Assembly: GCA_031835245.1 (NCBI GenBank)
Contig: JAVKOQ010000570.1
Coordinates: forward strand, 1 to 26,941
From: Balamuthia mandrillaris
Taxonomy: Eukaryota > Discosea > Longamoebia > Balamuthiidae
Length of the DNA stretch: 26,941 bases
Direction: 5' to 3'
Positions within the stretch are counted from its first letter, which is position 1, and every line of letters starts with the position of its first letter. Of this stretch, positions 1-10,392 are shown in pieces. Made by a program: the position numbers and the translations under genes. Below the pieces are notes generated by a model, which saw only the letters and a program-made list of their open reading frames with translations, made no database searches and was not told the origin of the DNA.

Positions 1-337
1 TAAAGATGTGTACAAAAAAAACCCGAGTTGCTCAGTTTCTGCACAATCCCAGCTCACTAAGCTCTCTTTGTTTTGCTGGGGTAAGAAAGTGAACGTTGCC
101 GCTCGGGTCCGTGATGTACGCTGCTAACCTCTTCTTCTGGCCCTCAACTGTGTTGTCCCCGTTGTAACGTTTTTTTAAGGCCATAGAGAGCTATTTACAC
201 CGCAAGAGCTCTTCCTCTCAGATTGTTTACCTCCTCAATGGTTGTCACCTTTGGTACGGAGAGATCGGCTGTGGTTTTCTCTTTCTCAGAACTTGCTATT
301 CCTCTGCTTCCTTCTCCTCCCTTTGTCTTTTTCAAAG

Positions 338-769
338 CACGTTCCCGTTGGCGGTACAAGCGAAAGTACTCCTTTTCTCCATGCCAGCTTCACCAGCAAG
401 GCCAGCATCGGCGGCAGCCTTTCCGATCCTGGGGATATAGTCACAGGAGGCAACGATGGTAAGACTTATACCATCCCAGCAGGAACGCCGAACCAGTACC
501 TGACACCCACCAACGATCTGGTCAATAACCCCGGTGGGTTGTTGTTGAAAAACCTACCCGAGGCCAACCATGTGCCGAGGTCCTCATGGAGCCAGGTACC
601 TCCAAATTTTCTCGCCCTTTTTATTTTCCCCTTTTCCTCGCGACACATTCAAAGCACACACTTTGGTACACACCCCTTTTTCCTGTGAATAAACCCAGAG
701 TCGCTTACGTGCCGTCCCTTTCTTGATCCGCAGGGTTATTCCCATCAACATTTTCCTACAAATGACTGA
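338..769 (+). CDS. 3' part of an unrecognised small protein gene
   Basis: I do not recognise this protein. Two exons join in phase: 338-595 (acceptor TTTTTCAAAG, donor GTACC) and 734-769 (acceptor GATCCGCAG), ending at TGA 767-769. They encode about 97 residues rich in Gly, Pro, Asn and Thr, and end in ...SSWSQ then GYSHQHFPTND. The composition is that of a soluble or peripheral protein with no membrane segment. The 5' end is not resolved. The same frame stays open upstream to 242 through a pyrimidine-rich stretch that looks like intron, and an earlier exon may lie in 1-80, where an open frame reaches a GGGGTAAG donor. The exon joins are good; the function is unknown. Confidence 0.45.
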
Positions 770-895
770 AAAGAAATGGCACGGGACACAAAACAGCAGC
801 AAAAAAGTCCGTGTGCTTGCTACTTTTAGCGAGAAAAATTAGTGTCGACAAGGACCACCGCCAAACTAAACCATTGCGTGCTGGTCAAATAAAGT

Positions 896-3387
896 TTATG
901 GCAAGCCTTGTGTGCTTGTGGAGTTCTCTTCGCGTTGTTGCATGTAAAGTTTGAAGTAAAGACCTTGTTTGTCTTTGAGAAGCTGCGAATGCTTCCCTTG
1001 CTGCATCAGCATGCCATTAGCAAACACAAAAATAGAATCTGCATCCATTACATTACTTAAACGATGTGCAATGATGATAGTTGTGCGATTTTTGCAGACC
1101 AGAGCCTCTCGAATGAGCTGCTCATTAATGTTGTCAATGTTGGATGACGCTTCATCCAAGATAAGGATCCTGTTCAACACGAAACTGTTAATAGAGCAAA
1201 CTGAACAACATAAAGAAAAACGAGTGAATGTAGAGGTGGCAAAGATATAATGGAACGCAAGAGAGGAAAGAGTACGGGGTATTCTTGAGGATAGCTCGGG
1301 CGATGGATAACCGTTGCCGTTGTCCCCCACTCAAAGTATGACCACCTTCACCTACTGTGCAAAGAGAGAGTGAGTTGAGCTTCATATGAAGGCTACTACA
1401 ACTGCTGGAGTAATGAATAAACAAACCAATGGCGTTGTATTTGTGCTCCAGGCCCGTGATAAAGTCATAGATGTTGGCTATCTGGCATGCATGGTCCATC
1501 TCTTCTTGGGTACAATTGGGCTTCAGCAAAGCGAAGATTGAATTCGATAGTATCATTGAAAAAGAAAGAGTCCTGCGATACAATTGCAATATGTTTGAGC
1601 AGTGATTCTGCGGGAAGCAATAGAGTATAAGCATTCTGTTTTGCAAATAAGAATATTTGACACAAAACATACCATGTCGAACAGAGCGAAGATCATGCGA
1701 GTCCACTGACACAACGCCATGAAGAGGATCGAAAAAGCGTTGGATAAGGAGTGTAACAGTGGTTTTGCCTGCCACTGCTGCCAACAAATGCTACTGTCTG
1801 CCCAGCCTGGCGTTAAAAATTAAAAAATGACGAACGTACGCAAGCAAATATACTGCTACAATAACAAACAAAGTACAAACCTTGACAGAAAATGAAACAT
1901 TCCTCAACGCCCATCTTTCCTCTGTCTCCACATTTAAGCTGTTCTCTTCTTCTACTTCATCATCTTCTTCTTCCTCTTCTTTTTCTTCTTGTTCCACTTC
2001 TTGCGTTGGTTGCATCTCTTTGCTCTCAGAGGGCAACGATTGGGGCTGAGGATACCAAAACAAAACGTTATAAAAGTCAATTGCTCCTGATACTTTAGTC
2101 AGCGTGAGAGCATCTGGTTGGTCCTGGATAAGGGCTGCTGATTCCAAATAGTCAAAATAGCGTTTAAAACTGGGAAAATTGCCTGCCATATCCCGATGCA
2201 CAGCCACCAACTCCTCCACGGCATGAATGCTTTTTGTAAGATAGAAGGCAAAGCTAACGACTGCGCCTAGGCAAGCATGTATTAATAGACCTCAAAGAGG
2301 TCCAATCGAAAGGGATAGCCAAAGTCGCAACCAAACGCACCAACATCAACAGAGTCGCCACAATAGCAAACAAGCAGACCTCCTACATAGAGCATAGTTG
2401 CTCTGCCCAGAGGCGGCATCAATCTGTACATTGCCCAGCCTCTGAAGAATTCCTCTATGTACTGCGAGACGTAGGAGGTTTCCAATTCTTGGCAACAGCT
2501 CGTCATTCTATTCAGAAAGAACTCCTACAAGTGTAGAGACATCAGCAAGGATCAAGCGACGAAGAGAAGGGTGAGAAGGAAGGTGCCTGTCTTCCATAGA
2601 GCTTAGTCAAAAAGAAACCTCTGTAAGACAAAGTCTCAACAAGCACCGCGTTCATTCTGGTTTGAATCTTGTGCCGCAATACTTCATATCGCTGCCACTG
2701 TGGATGCATCGTCGTTACCGGTTAGAATACAATAACACAGTGAGAAGGTGGAAGCAGCCAAGCAAGTAAGTAAGAAAACGAGAACCCTAGCTCCTACTCG
2801 CACAGCCAAAAGAATCTGAGGCCACCAAAAAGCAACACACAGAGTCAAGCTTAACCGCCATTCGCTGACAAACATGAAGAAGAAGAAGGAGAAGAACAAA
2901 AACAAGAAGAAGGAGAAGAAGGAGAAGAACAAGAAGAACGAGAAGAATAAGAAGAACAAGAACAAGAACAACAACAAGAAACCTGAATTTGCAAATGAAG
3001 ACATTAAGAGCTTCGAAGAAGACGCACAATGCAAAAAGTTGGTGCAACCCTGTCACATTGCGTTCCAGCATCAAATCCACAAACCCTCCATAAAACCTAT
3101 TCAAACCAAACTCAATCACTAGTCACCTCCTTTCTGAGAGCTCTCATGCCAGGAAAAACGTACTTTGCCACAGTAGCGCTTATAAACGCGGCAACAACAT
3201 GCAAACTCAGAGCGAACAGCAACAAGGACCGGAACTGATGCAACAAGCCCACAAGTCTTGGCCACACGTACGACACTGACACAGAGCGAGTGGCAGAGGC
3301 CCTTTTTTGTTGCTCCGCCGCAGCCATTTTTTTATTCTCCCTCCTCCCACCTGTTCCTATGGCAGCTTCGAAGAGGGTTTTGTCCAT
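896..3387 (-). pseudogene. Decayed ABC exporter (ABCB-type half transporter)
   Basis: The minus strand carries the remains of a type-IV ABC exporter (membrane domain followed by ATPase). A first membrane region lies at 3112-3387, DLMLERNVTGLHQLF is near 3050, DVSTLVGVLSE near 2540, and AVVSFAFYLTKSIHAVEEL near 2230. ATPase exons are 1881 to about 2290, 1673-1806, 1427-1607, 1276-1354 and 896-1169. They show the signature LSGGQRQRLSIARA, Walker B ILILDEAS and H-loop IIAHRLS, in the correct order with fitting splice phases. Several lesions break the frame. Walker A near 1767-1770 reads as if two bases are lost (GSSG then GKTTV out of frame). One extra base sits near 1524 after NLRFA. The frame also breaks near 3125. 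The membrane domain lacks the central loop region, and there is no room for it between 2280 and 2540. A purine repeat has grown at 2874-2985. Calling it a dead gene is inference; indel errors in the assembly could explain the frame breaks but not the missing loop. Confidence 0.8.
2874..2985. repeat. AAG/AAC-rich purine repeat in the ABC remnant
   Basis: About 110 bp of imperfect AAGAAG, GAGAAG and AAGAAC units on the + strand. It reads as poly-Lys/Asn on + and as Val/Leu runs on -. It lies between two membrane-domain fragments of the ABC remnant. The Lys/Asn frame on + is a composition artefact, not a gene. Confidence 0.8.
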
Positions 3388-3489
3388 CAACGCCACGAGA
3401 ACGAGTGCCTTGTGGAGAGCTAAATGCCATTCCGGCAACCTTTTTCAAAAGCTGCTCTCCGGCGATGTGAGGACATCAAGTGAGTAATG

Positions 3490-4041
3490 CGCAGAGTGAG
3501 GAGCAAAGACGGGAGAAGGTCACCGTTGGGTTGTGGCAATTCGTTAGCAACTTCTAACAGCTGTTGTGCTCTCTCCTTGTCCTGTTCCCTCGGGTCCTCC
3601 TCTGTGTCAATGGCATGTGTGTCCACATAGAGATGATAGAGAGCAAACTGGAAGTAGCTGCTCCTGCTGATAAAATGAGCAAAAAAAAAAATAAGTTAAA
3701 ACGAGTTTGCAGTCACTGAGATTCGAACCGGTGTTATGTCCACTACTCCACCAGAAAAACCAACCAACGAAGAGGAAAGTAGGGAAGGCCGACCGCAGCG
3801 CAGCAGCTGCTACTTGTGTGCTTATAGTGCTCAAACGAGCGTCATTGAAGGCCACTTGCAACCCCCAAAGCATGCGAACAGCCTCACCAGGATTATCGTT
3901 TCCCTCAGGGAGCGCCCTTAGCCGACGTAGGCGCTCTCTGTCTTCCACAGATGGTTCCACCCATTCTCGTCTCTCCCGTTCGTTGCCAGCACCAACCACA
4001 ACTACAACCACAACAAGCAGTGCTGCTCCCTCTGCTGGCAC
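3490..4041 (-). other. Possible minus-strand exons, unrecognised
   Basis: Two minus-strand stretches read like real protein. The region about 3800-4000 contains EWVEPSVEDRERLRRLRALP and VAFNDARLSTISTQVAAAAL. The region about 3490-3680 contains YFQFALYHLYVDTHAIDTEE and AQQLLEVANELPQPNGDLLP. A TTTTATCAG acceptor at about 3667-3675 precedes the second. They could be an upstream part of the ABC remnant or a separate broken gene starting back-to-back with the kinase at 4046. I cannot name a family, no start codon is clear, and the plus strand in this interval is open in another frame. Confidence 0.25.
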
Positions 4042-4045
4042 AGCA

Positions 4046-5260
4046 ATGGAGCCCTTTGGTTCATGGGCGCTGACGCTTCGCGATCCTGAGTCATGGGTGG
4101 TGGTGCTCCATGACCCTCTTCTCCATAAGATGGTGGTCTACAATGCACGCCGTAGACAACTATGCGTGGTCAGATCTCCGCCCAGCACCACCGCCACACC
4201 TTCTTCCGTACACAACGGCAGCAGCAGTCCCCGCACCAACGCTGCCAACGATCTTTGCACCTCCGGCTTCGCCACTGTTCCTGGTGGTCCCTCCACTTCC
4301 TCCATCTCTCCAATTGCCTCTTGCTTCAACAACGACCTTCCTGCTCTATCCTCCTCTTTCAACACACCGGCAGCCATGGCAGTGAGCTCTCAACCTTCCA
4401 ATAATCTCGCCAGTGGTGGGGGTCGGTTTTGTCCTTATTGCTATCGCTCCCTCTCCCGTACTTCCTCCTTTTCTTCTTCTCATGCGGAGGAGGAGGACGA
4501 GGAAGAGGAAGAGATGTTTGAAGCTCAACAGCCATTCATCGTCAGCGACTTTGCAGAAACGGAGCCTATCGAAGGCGAAGATGAAGTGCGCTCCTCCGTT
4601 GATCAACAACAACACTCTGCAGCTACAGCTTTTGGGAAACCTTCCTCCTTATCTCGGCGGTCGAAGAGCATGACCCATACGATATCAGCTCCCGGCCCTG
4701 CCTTGATCTCCTCTTTCATGACACCTTCCCGTTTTCTTGCCCCGAACTACTTCAGGCTACTCACCCTCGAACCTCCCACCCACACAACTGCTGCTCCATT
4801 TCCTGCTGCATGCACATCATCATCTCGCACAACAACAACAACAAGCACTTCCACTGCATCATCAACAAGGACAACAACCACCAACAACAACAGATACGCT
4901 GGATTGAGAAATGAAGCCTTCAACACAGGCTACTACGACCGCTTTTTTGTGGAGGAAAAACTTATTGGAAGAGGGGCCTTTGGAAGCGTCTTCCTCTGTC
5001 GGCACATGCTTGACTGTGTGGACCTCGGTTGCTATGCTGTGAAGAAGGTGGCTGTTGGCAATGATGTTCAACGTCTCAAAGATGTTCTCAAAGAAGGTTT
5101 GCCTCTCTGCTCCTTTTTTGCTACTGCTTGCTGCCCGTTCTTCGAATTGTCTTCCTTCTTTCCTGATTTCCTTTCTGATCATCCACCCAACTCAACAGTA
5201 CGGGCGCTGGAGTCTCTACACCATCCAAATTGCATAGCGTACAAGCATAGCTGGCTAGAG
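4046..5260 (+). pseudogene. IKS1-like Ser/Thr protein kinase, truncated in the N-lobe
   Basis: Exons 4046-5096 and 5199-5260 (in phase, junction KEV) encode 371 residues. The start is ATG 4046 (MEPFGSW), because what follows (SWVVVLHDPLLHKMVVYNAR) resembles the N-terminal region of fungal and protist IKS1 kinases; the open frame further 5' looks like non-coding sequence. Next come a Ser/Thr-rich stretch, a Cys pair in FCPYCYRSL, an acidic run, and a kinase start with glycine loop IGRGAFGSVFLC, catalytic-lysine strand CYAVKKV and helix C region ALESLHHPNCIAYKHSWLE. The sequence then meets a GTTTTG donor at 5261. None of the expected C-lobe (HRD, DFG) follows before the P450 gene starts at 5526, and none was found further downstream. 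A functional kinase is therefore not possible from this copy. The family assignment is good; the reason for truncation (decay, rearrangement or assembly join) is open. Confidence 0.75.
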
Positions 5261-5525
5261 GTTTTGTGTACTCCTGTGAAGCTACACTATCTGGTACCCC
5301 GGTCAATGGCTTCGTTAATAGTTTCCGTTTTTCCGTCGTGTTTGAAATTACACCAATAAGAAGTCGGATATTAAGGGCACTTTACGCTCGCAACTGATAG
5401 CAGGCAATTTAGAAAAAGTCCTTATTTGATGAATACGCCGTTTTTACACGTTACGTAATGATGGTACATAAGAAAGGTTGGACACTGAAGCACTGTCATT
5501 TCTTTTGCTCGTTTGAACTGACACC

Positions 5526-6411
5526 ATGACGGAGCTGCCAAAATTGTTTCTCTTTGTGCTTGTTGGGCTGGCTGCCTTCTTGTTTCTCCGCTTGGTTTGT
5601 TTCTTGTCACAAGCGCTTAGTTTAGTTTTTCGTCAGCGTTACTCACCAACATGTTCAGGCACACTCTTACTTGAGGTTGCAGTATCAGGTAAGGCGATTG
5701 GGTCACATACCTCATGTCAAGCAACTATTTCACTTCACTTCGTTGTGGGTGAACATTGCCCCTCGGTGGCTGTTTCCATACGGCCATACTGCTCCTCTTA
5801 TCTGGACCCAAGTCTTTGAGGAAAAGAAGTCACCGGTGATCTCTTTTATCTGCAGCGATAGCCCACTTGTAGTTGTGAAGTGAGTATAGCAAGTTTAACC
5901 ACAATGCATTTGTGTATGCCCCTTACATTTCTTGAAAAGTGATGCAGATATCGTGAAAGACATAATCAACAGCGAGTTTCCAAAGCCGAACAAACTGTAT
6001 GACATTGTGCGAGTCTATGGAGATAACATTATCAGCATCAGTGAATCTGGGCCTGAGTGGAAGAAACACAGGTTAGGCCTTTTCTTTTCATTGTTGTTAA
6101 CAAGCTTAACCATCGTCTCTCTGGAAAAAAATAAATAGAGCGTTGTGCTCCCCTGCCTTTTCTATTTCCAACCTGAAGCTGGTTGGCAAGGTGGTCGAGT
6201 CAGTCTGTGCTAAATTTTTCAAGGAATGGAAAGCCAACGCTGTGCATGAAAGCTCACACTGGGAAGTGCAAGTTGACATGTTACCAGCAGTCACTAAAAT
6301 GACATTAGCAGTAATAACCGAAGCTGGCTTTGGCAGTAATATCGTGTTTGAACCGGAGGCTGGCAGCAACCACACTTGGTCCTTCTGGGTTAGTTTACTC
6401 TTTGCGCTTTG

Positions 6412-6448
<37 letters not shown>

Positions 6449-7295
6449 TATGCTTCTCCACTATGCTAGGGTCTCTTCTCTGGAGAGCAAGGGACAAACC
6501 AGTTTGCTAATATGTTGATCTCTAAGAACTGCATGAACCTTGTCACGAGCATGATGATTCTGCGCCTTGCCTTTCCAAATCTGGTCAAGCTGTCTCCCTT
6601 TGGCAAGCCAAAAGTTGCCAGAGATGCCTTTGCTGAGTTTGAACAATACATGAAAGAGTTCATCGCAGAACGAAAGAAGAAACAGAAAGTACACAATACG
6701 ATATTAAGAAGTTGGTTAACATAACTAATTCATTACTTCATGCAGGAGGAATCAAATGAAAACGGAAGAGCGGACCTTTTATCATTACTGCTGCGAGCTG
6801 AAGACTCGTCTTCCAAAATACGTCTCTCCGACCAGGAAATCCTTTCCAACATATTCGTGTTCTTGTTTGCAGGTTCAATCTGATTTCTCCTATTCTGAAG
6901 ATAGTTGCTAACGCTTAGCAATATGTAGGTCATGAAACAACGTCACACTCGTTAGCCTTTGCTTTTGGATTGCTTGCTTGTCATCCAGACGCCCAGCAGA
7001 AGGTAGGCTATCACAAGCAAGTTCTCTTAACGCTGTCTTGTGTTCTAATTTGGTTCGTAAACAGGTCTATGATGAGGTACAGCAATTGCTTCATGAAAAG
7101 AAGGAAGCTGGAGAGCAACTTGAAGAGCTTACCTATGATGACTATAAAAAACTGAGTTACACGCTGTGCGTGTTCAAGGAAACACTCCGCTTATTTCCGC
7201 CTGTCCACTCCGTGCCAAAGATGACTACAAAGGACCTTGAGATCGGAGGTTACATGGTCCCAAAGGAGGTGAGTTCTGAGGGAAAGAGAATGGAA

Positions 7296-7346
<51 letters not shown>

Positions 7347-7838
7347 AAGAGAGAAAGAGAAAAGGAAAGACAGATTGTAGTTAGCGTCTTCAACCAAAGA
7401 GAGAAGTACTAACCTTCGGTCCACTATAGACCACTATAATGATATCAGTGCTAGCGCTCCACCGGAATGACAAATACTGGCCGGACCCTGATCTATTCAA
7501 ACCTGAAAGATTCTTGAAGAGCGAAGAATGTGGAAATAGTGTAAACCCATACGCCTTCGCTCCTTTCTCTCTTGGCAGGCGGTACGGCTGCACCAACCCT
7601 GACTCGATGCTGTTCATGAGGCTGATTTAGTTGCTGTAATAATGTGGTTAATAGGAGCTGCATAGGAATGAAGTTTGCAGAGGTGGAGGCGGTACTTTTG
7701 TTAGCCAATGTCGTCAAGTCATTCAGCCTGCACGTTCCACCTGGCACCAATCCAGCTACCCTCCTTGAGATGACAGACTTGATGACAGTCACACCAAAGA
7801 ATGGCACCAAACTTCTTCTGCGCAAACGAGAAGAGTAA
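5526..7838 (+). CDS. Cytochrome P450 monooxygenase
   Basis: Ten exons, all joining in phase at GT-AG introns: 5526-5594, 5659-5879, 5940-6071, 6139-6388, 6470-6688, 6746-6872, 6929-7002, 7065-7268, 7430-7581 and 7655-7838. They give 543 residues, slightly long for a microsomal P450. An N-terminal hydrophobic anchor (residues 3-22) implies insertion in the endoplasmic reticulum membrane. The I-helix AGHETTS is at 339-345, the K-helix ExxR is KETLRL (E403, R406), the PERF motif is at 457-460, and the heme loop FSLGRRSCIG has ligand Cys485. The heme loop is split by the last intron between the two halves of Arg483. All residues needed for heme-thiolate monooxygenase activity are present. The overall look is of the CYP3/CYP4/CYP72-like clans, but the substrate cannot be deduced. 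It is the only undamaged large gene in the first 10 kb. Confidence 0.93.
6416..6443 (+). repeat. (CT)n tract in P450 intron 4
   Basis: A run of CT dinucleotides on the coding strand inside the intron 6389-6469, 25-50 bases before the CTATGCTAG acceptor. It is one of many such intronic tracts in this window and probably serves as the polypyrimidine tract. Confidence 0.85.
7283..7370 (+). repeat. GAAA/GAGAAA purine tract in P450 intron 8
   Basis: About 88 bp of GAAA and GAGAAA units in the intron between 7268 and 7430. Here the coding strand is purine-rich, the opposite of most other introns in the window. The intron is still flanked by a GTGAGT donor and a CACTATAG acceptor, and the exons join in frame. 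Confidence 0.85.
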
Positions 7839-7884
7839 AATGAAAGAAATCCATGGCTTCCGGTCATACTACGTAGCTACTGAG

Positions 7885-7925
7885 AGGAAGAGAGGGAGAG
7901 AGGGAGAGAGGGAGAGAGGGAGAGA
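7885..7925. repeat. GGGAGAGA microsatellite
   Basis: Five to six near-perfect copies of GAGGGAGA directly downstream of the P450 stop codon. It is a simple repeat with no coding potential. Confidence 0.9.
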
Positions 7926-8682
7926 TGCCGACAGTAGAGTTGTCTTCCATTTAAATAAGCAAGCTTAAGACCAACAAAGCTCATTTAAGGACAAAAATTG
8001 TAATTGAGGAGCTGTAAAATGTTTTCCTTTCCTGCTTCTTTTTTTAAATTATCAAAACAAAAACAAAAAAGCAGTAAAATAACGGACACAAACCTTCGTC
8101 GTTTGGTGGTTAGAGGTGCAGCCTTGTCCAGAAGTACCATGTGCTCTACCCATGAGATATATTCCAGCCTCTTGCCTACCGCGTTGGTGCAACGGGACTA
8201 AATGCTCTTTTATCCGTCTGCGCACAAAATTTACTTGATCTCTGCTGTGTTTTGAACATGCAGGTTCACTGTTCGTGTTTTTGACGTTAAACAAGAAAAA
8301 GGAGAGAGAGAGAGAGAGAGGGGGGAGAGATACATGCCTAATTGAACCAAAAGGTTGCTTGCAACGTAGGTCGGCAAGCACGGATGGAGTTTGAGTCTCT
8401 GAAAGCAATTGAGAAAGTTTGTTGCTTCATTTTCTGTTGTGTCTGTTTCTTTCTTTTCTTTCTTCATTTCTCCTCCGTTCCAGACCACGCGACGAGAACG
8501 GCCTTTGCCTATGGCGTCTTGTTTCGAGTCTGAGTCTTCGCTGGTGTCAAAGGCAGCCTCGAAAGCTTTTGGGGAGGTACCCTGAGCACCACAAGCTCCA
8601 TGAGCAAAAAGAACACCAACTCGCACTCTGCTTTTGAGATAGCAGAGTGCATGGTTCGAAAGCAAAAAACAAATGCACGAAC
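7926..8682. other. Spacer with no recognisable gene
   Basis: Between the P450 end and the last exon of the minus-strand membrane-kinase gene I see no supportable gene. It contains an AT-rich stretch, a (GA)n microsatellite at about 8303-8332, and open frames on both strands without family motifs. This is where the C-terminal kinase domain of the minus-strand gene should lie. The frame running on from the glycine loop (8231-8680) shows no kinase motif. Confidence 0.6.
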
Positions 8683-9627
8683 CAGCTCCACTGCCAACGT
8701 ATTCAACCAAGGCCAGCTTTTTGTAGTCGATGGTCCAATGACTGACCATCGGATCGGCAGAAACAGAATTGAGAAGAGATGAAGCCTCTCCCAGTTCTTC
8801 ATCTTGCCAAGTTTTGAGATGATAGGAACCATCCTGATAGCTGCCACTGCCGCTACCTGTGGATTTGTAGCCGCTGCCAGTGTTGCTGTTACTTCTTATG
8901 CCGAGGTTGTAGCTCTTCTCCATTTTTCTGTAGTTCACCATTCCATAATCCAACATTTCTGTTATACAGAAGGAAGAGATCAGAAACAGAAACAAAAAGA
9001 TAACGAACGTGAACAAGAAGGTGAGGAGCAAATGTTAAAGTGGAATAAAAGGTTGTTAAAAAGGCAACAAAACAACAAGGGAGCCAATAGTAAAGTTGAG
9101 GAAAGAAGTACCGTACCAACAACACGACTAAACACGATCATGGCGCCAGGCACCAGCTCTGAAATGAGATAATACGGGCCAATGTACATCCAATACAACG
9201 AGCTGTTGATTACTTGTTTGGCTCTTGCGTTGTCATCAACATCATGATCATATCAGCGATTCGCACGAGCCTCGCAAGCATCCAGAAGGATAGCACCATT
9301 TCCACCTTTGGATTCCATGCAGTTAGTAAAAGTACAAGAACACAAGATTTTTCTCTTGTAGCGTGTACAACAAACCCTTGAAAGCTTGCTGAGAATGCCA
9401 CCAGGAACAGCAGGTGACGTGGCCATGTCTTCTCGTTTTTTCTTGCGATGCTTGACCAGCACCACCAACAAAATAACCAAGGTGATGAAGAGTGGAACCG
9501 TCTCACACGCAATGCTCACTCCCAAACTGATGCACGAAAAATGTTCATCAGAAACGCCGGGGATGACCATCCACACGCTCAATTGGGATAGAGTAATTGC
9601 TCCGATCAAGAAATATTGAGGTTCAAC

Positions 9628-9666
<39 letters not shown>

Positions 9667-9832
9667 GGGGGTGAAGAGGAAGCAAAGCAAACATGAACGA
9701 AACGAAAAACTAGAGAATAAAACAAATAGACATACCACAAACGAATGAAAAGAACGCAAACGGCCAAGTTGAGGCAGTGAGGAAGCCACCACAAGAAATA
9801 ATAAAGATCAACGCCTTCATCCAACTGCCAAA
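8683..9832 (-). pseudogene. Multi-pass receptor-like protein with truncated C-terminal kinase domain
   Basis: Minus-strand exons are 9736-9832, 9376-9599 (or starting near 9626), 9117-9305 and 8683-8958. They encode several hydrophobic helices: one around KALIFIISCGGFLTAS, one around ITLSQLSVWMVIPGV, one around PLFITLVILLVVLVKHRKKK, and YWMYIGPYYLISELVPGAM. The last two with WMLARLVRIADM between them resemble the 7TM fold of THH1/TOM1-type proteins (tentative). A Gly/Ser-rich cytoplasmic tail leads into HWTIDYKKLALVEYVGSGAG, which matches the beginning of a tyrosine-kinase-like domain including the glycine loop. The gene then meets a GTTCG donor and no further kinase sequence is found. The exon 9117-9305 is 189 nt, but its flanking phases need 190. 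The frame visibly changes between RIADM and DDNARAKQ, so one base appears lost. The first transmembrane exons are not identified. Confidence 0.6.
9631..9662 (-). repeat. (CT)n tract (coding strand) in an intron of the membrane-kinase gene
   Basis: GA dinucleotides on +, i.e. CT on the transcribed minus strand, just before the exon that starts at 9599 or 9626. The only canonical acceptor that keeps phase is GATCGGAG ending at 9600. An exon starting immediately after the tract would need a non-AG acceptor. Confidence 0.85.
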
Positions 9833-10014
9833 CTGCAAAAAATAGACTTCGCGGCATTGGCATTGGCATTATTGGCATTTACCAGCACAAAATACTCAGT
9901 AGATTGGAAGTTTTTTTCCAACAAAACAAGAGAAAGAACAGTAACAATAAAATGCAAAAATTAAAATTCGTAATGTCGACACGAACAGAGCCTCCAGTGG
10001 CTGTTTTTCCCATG

Positions 10015-10235
10015 CTGTCACCACAGGAAAAAATAATTCGCAGAAAATAACAGGGCTAAAACAGGCAAGGCTGTGCCTTTTTTACGCCTTTTTTTTGGCC
10101 TGTTCTGTGCCTGTTTCTAAGGGTTGCGGAAAAGTAGGTGGGGGGCTATCGGCACGGTTTTTGCAAGGAAAAAAGGGCTTAAAAAAGGGTCACAATCTTT
10201 TTTGGGTCTGTTGAAACAGGTGCATTACAGGGAGC
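10015..10235 (+). repeat. Short interspersed repeat, copy A (bounds approximate)
   Basis: This stretch shares exact blocks with 12323-12540 read in reverse: GGAAAAAATAATTCG at 10026-10040 matches the reverse complement of 12512-12526, and TAACAGGGCTAAAA at 10048-10061 matches that of 12447-12460. Both copies are rich in AACAGG, CCTGTT and TACGCCTTTT words, with G-runs and T-runs between. It has no coding capacity. The ends are not defined by clear terminal repeats or target duplications, so the class (MITE-like or other) is unknown. Confidence 0.6.
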
Positions 10236-10329
10236 TTCTGCAGCTTACGTGGCCTTACGTCACCCAATATGCCATCCTTCCCCAGATTGCTGTTGCCGTT
10301 GCCATCATTTTCAGCCCGTCGTTGCCATC

Positions 10330-10392
10330 GCTGTCGCTGTCACCACTGCCACTGCGTCCATCGCCATCGCCATCGCCATCGCCATTGCTGCT
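10330..10392. repeat. GCCATC-type hexamer tract
   Basis: Imperfect CCATCG/CTGTCG units ending in four copies of CGCCAT. It is a simple repeat that makes short artefactual open frames on both strands. Confidence 0.85.

Noticed and set aside
2874-3122. Lys/Asn-rich open frame on +
   Set aside because: It is the translation of a simple purine repeat lying antisense to the ABC remnant.
3698-3755. tRNA-like 3' half on the minus strand (GGTTCGAATCTC T-loop with ACTGCA end)
   Set aside because: The T stem pairs poorly, no matching acceptor 5' strand or D arm lies 70-90 bases away, and no anticodon arm folds.
3707-4045. N-terminal extension of the IKS1-like kinase upstream of ATG 4046
   Set aside because: Composition is not protein-like in this frame, the family start fits MEPFGSW at 4046, and the opposite strand has a more protein-like frame here.
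8085-8200. Possible tRNA or small RNA around GGTAGAGCAC (minus strand)
   Set aside because: Only a D-arm-like word is present; no acceptor pairing, anticodon stem or T-loop could be found.
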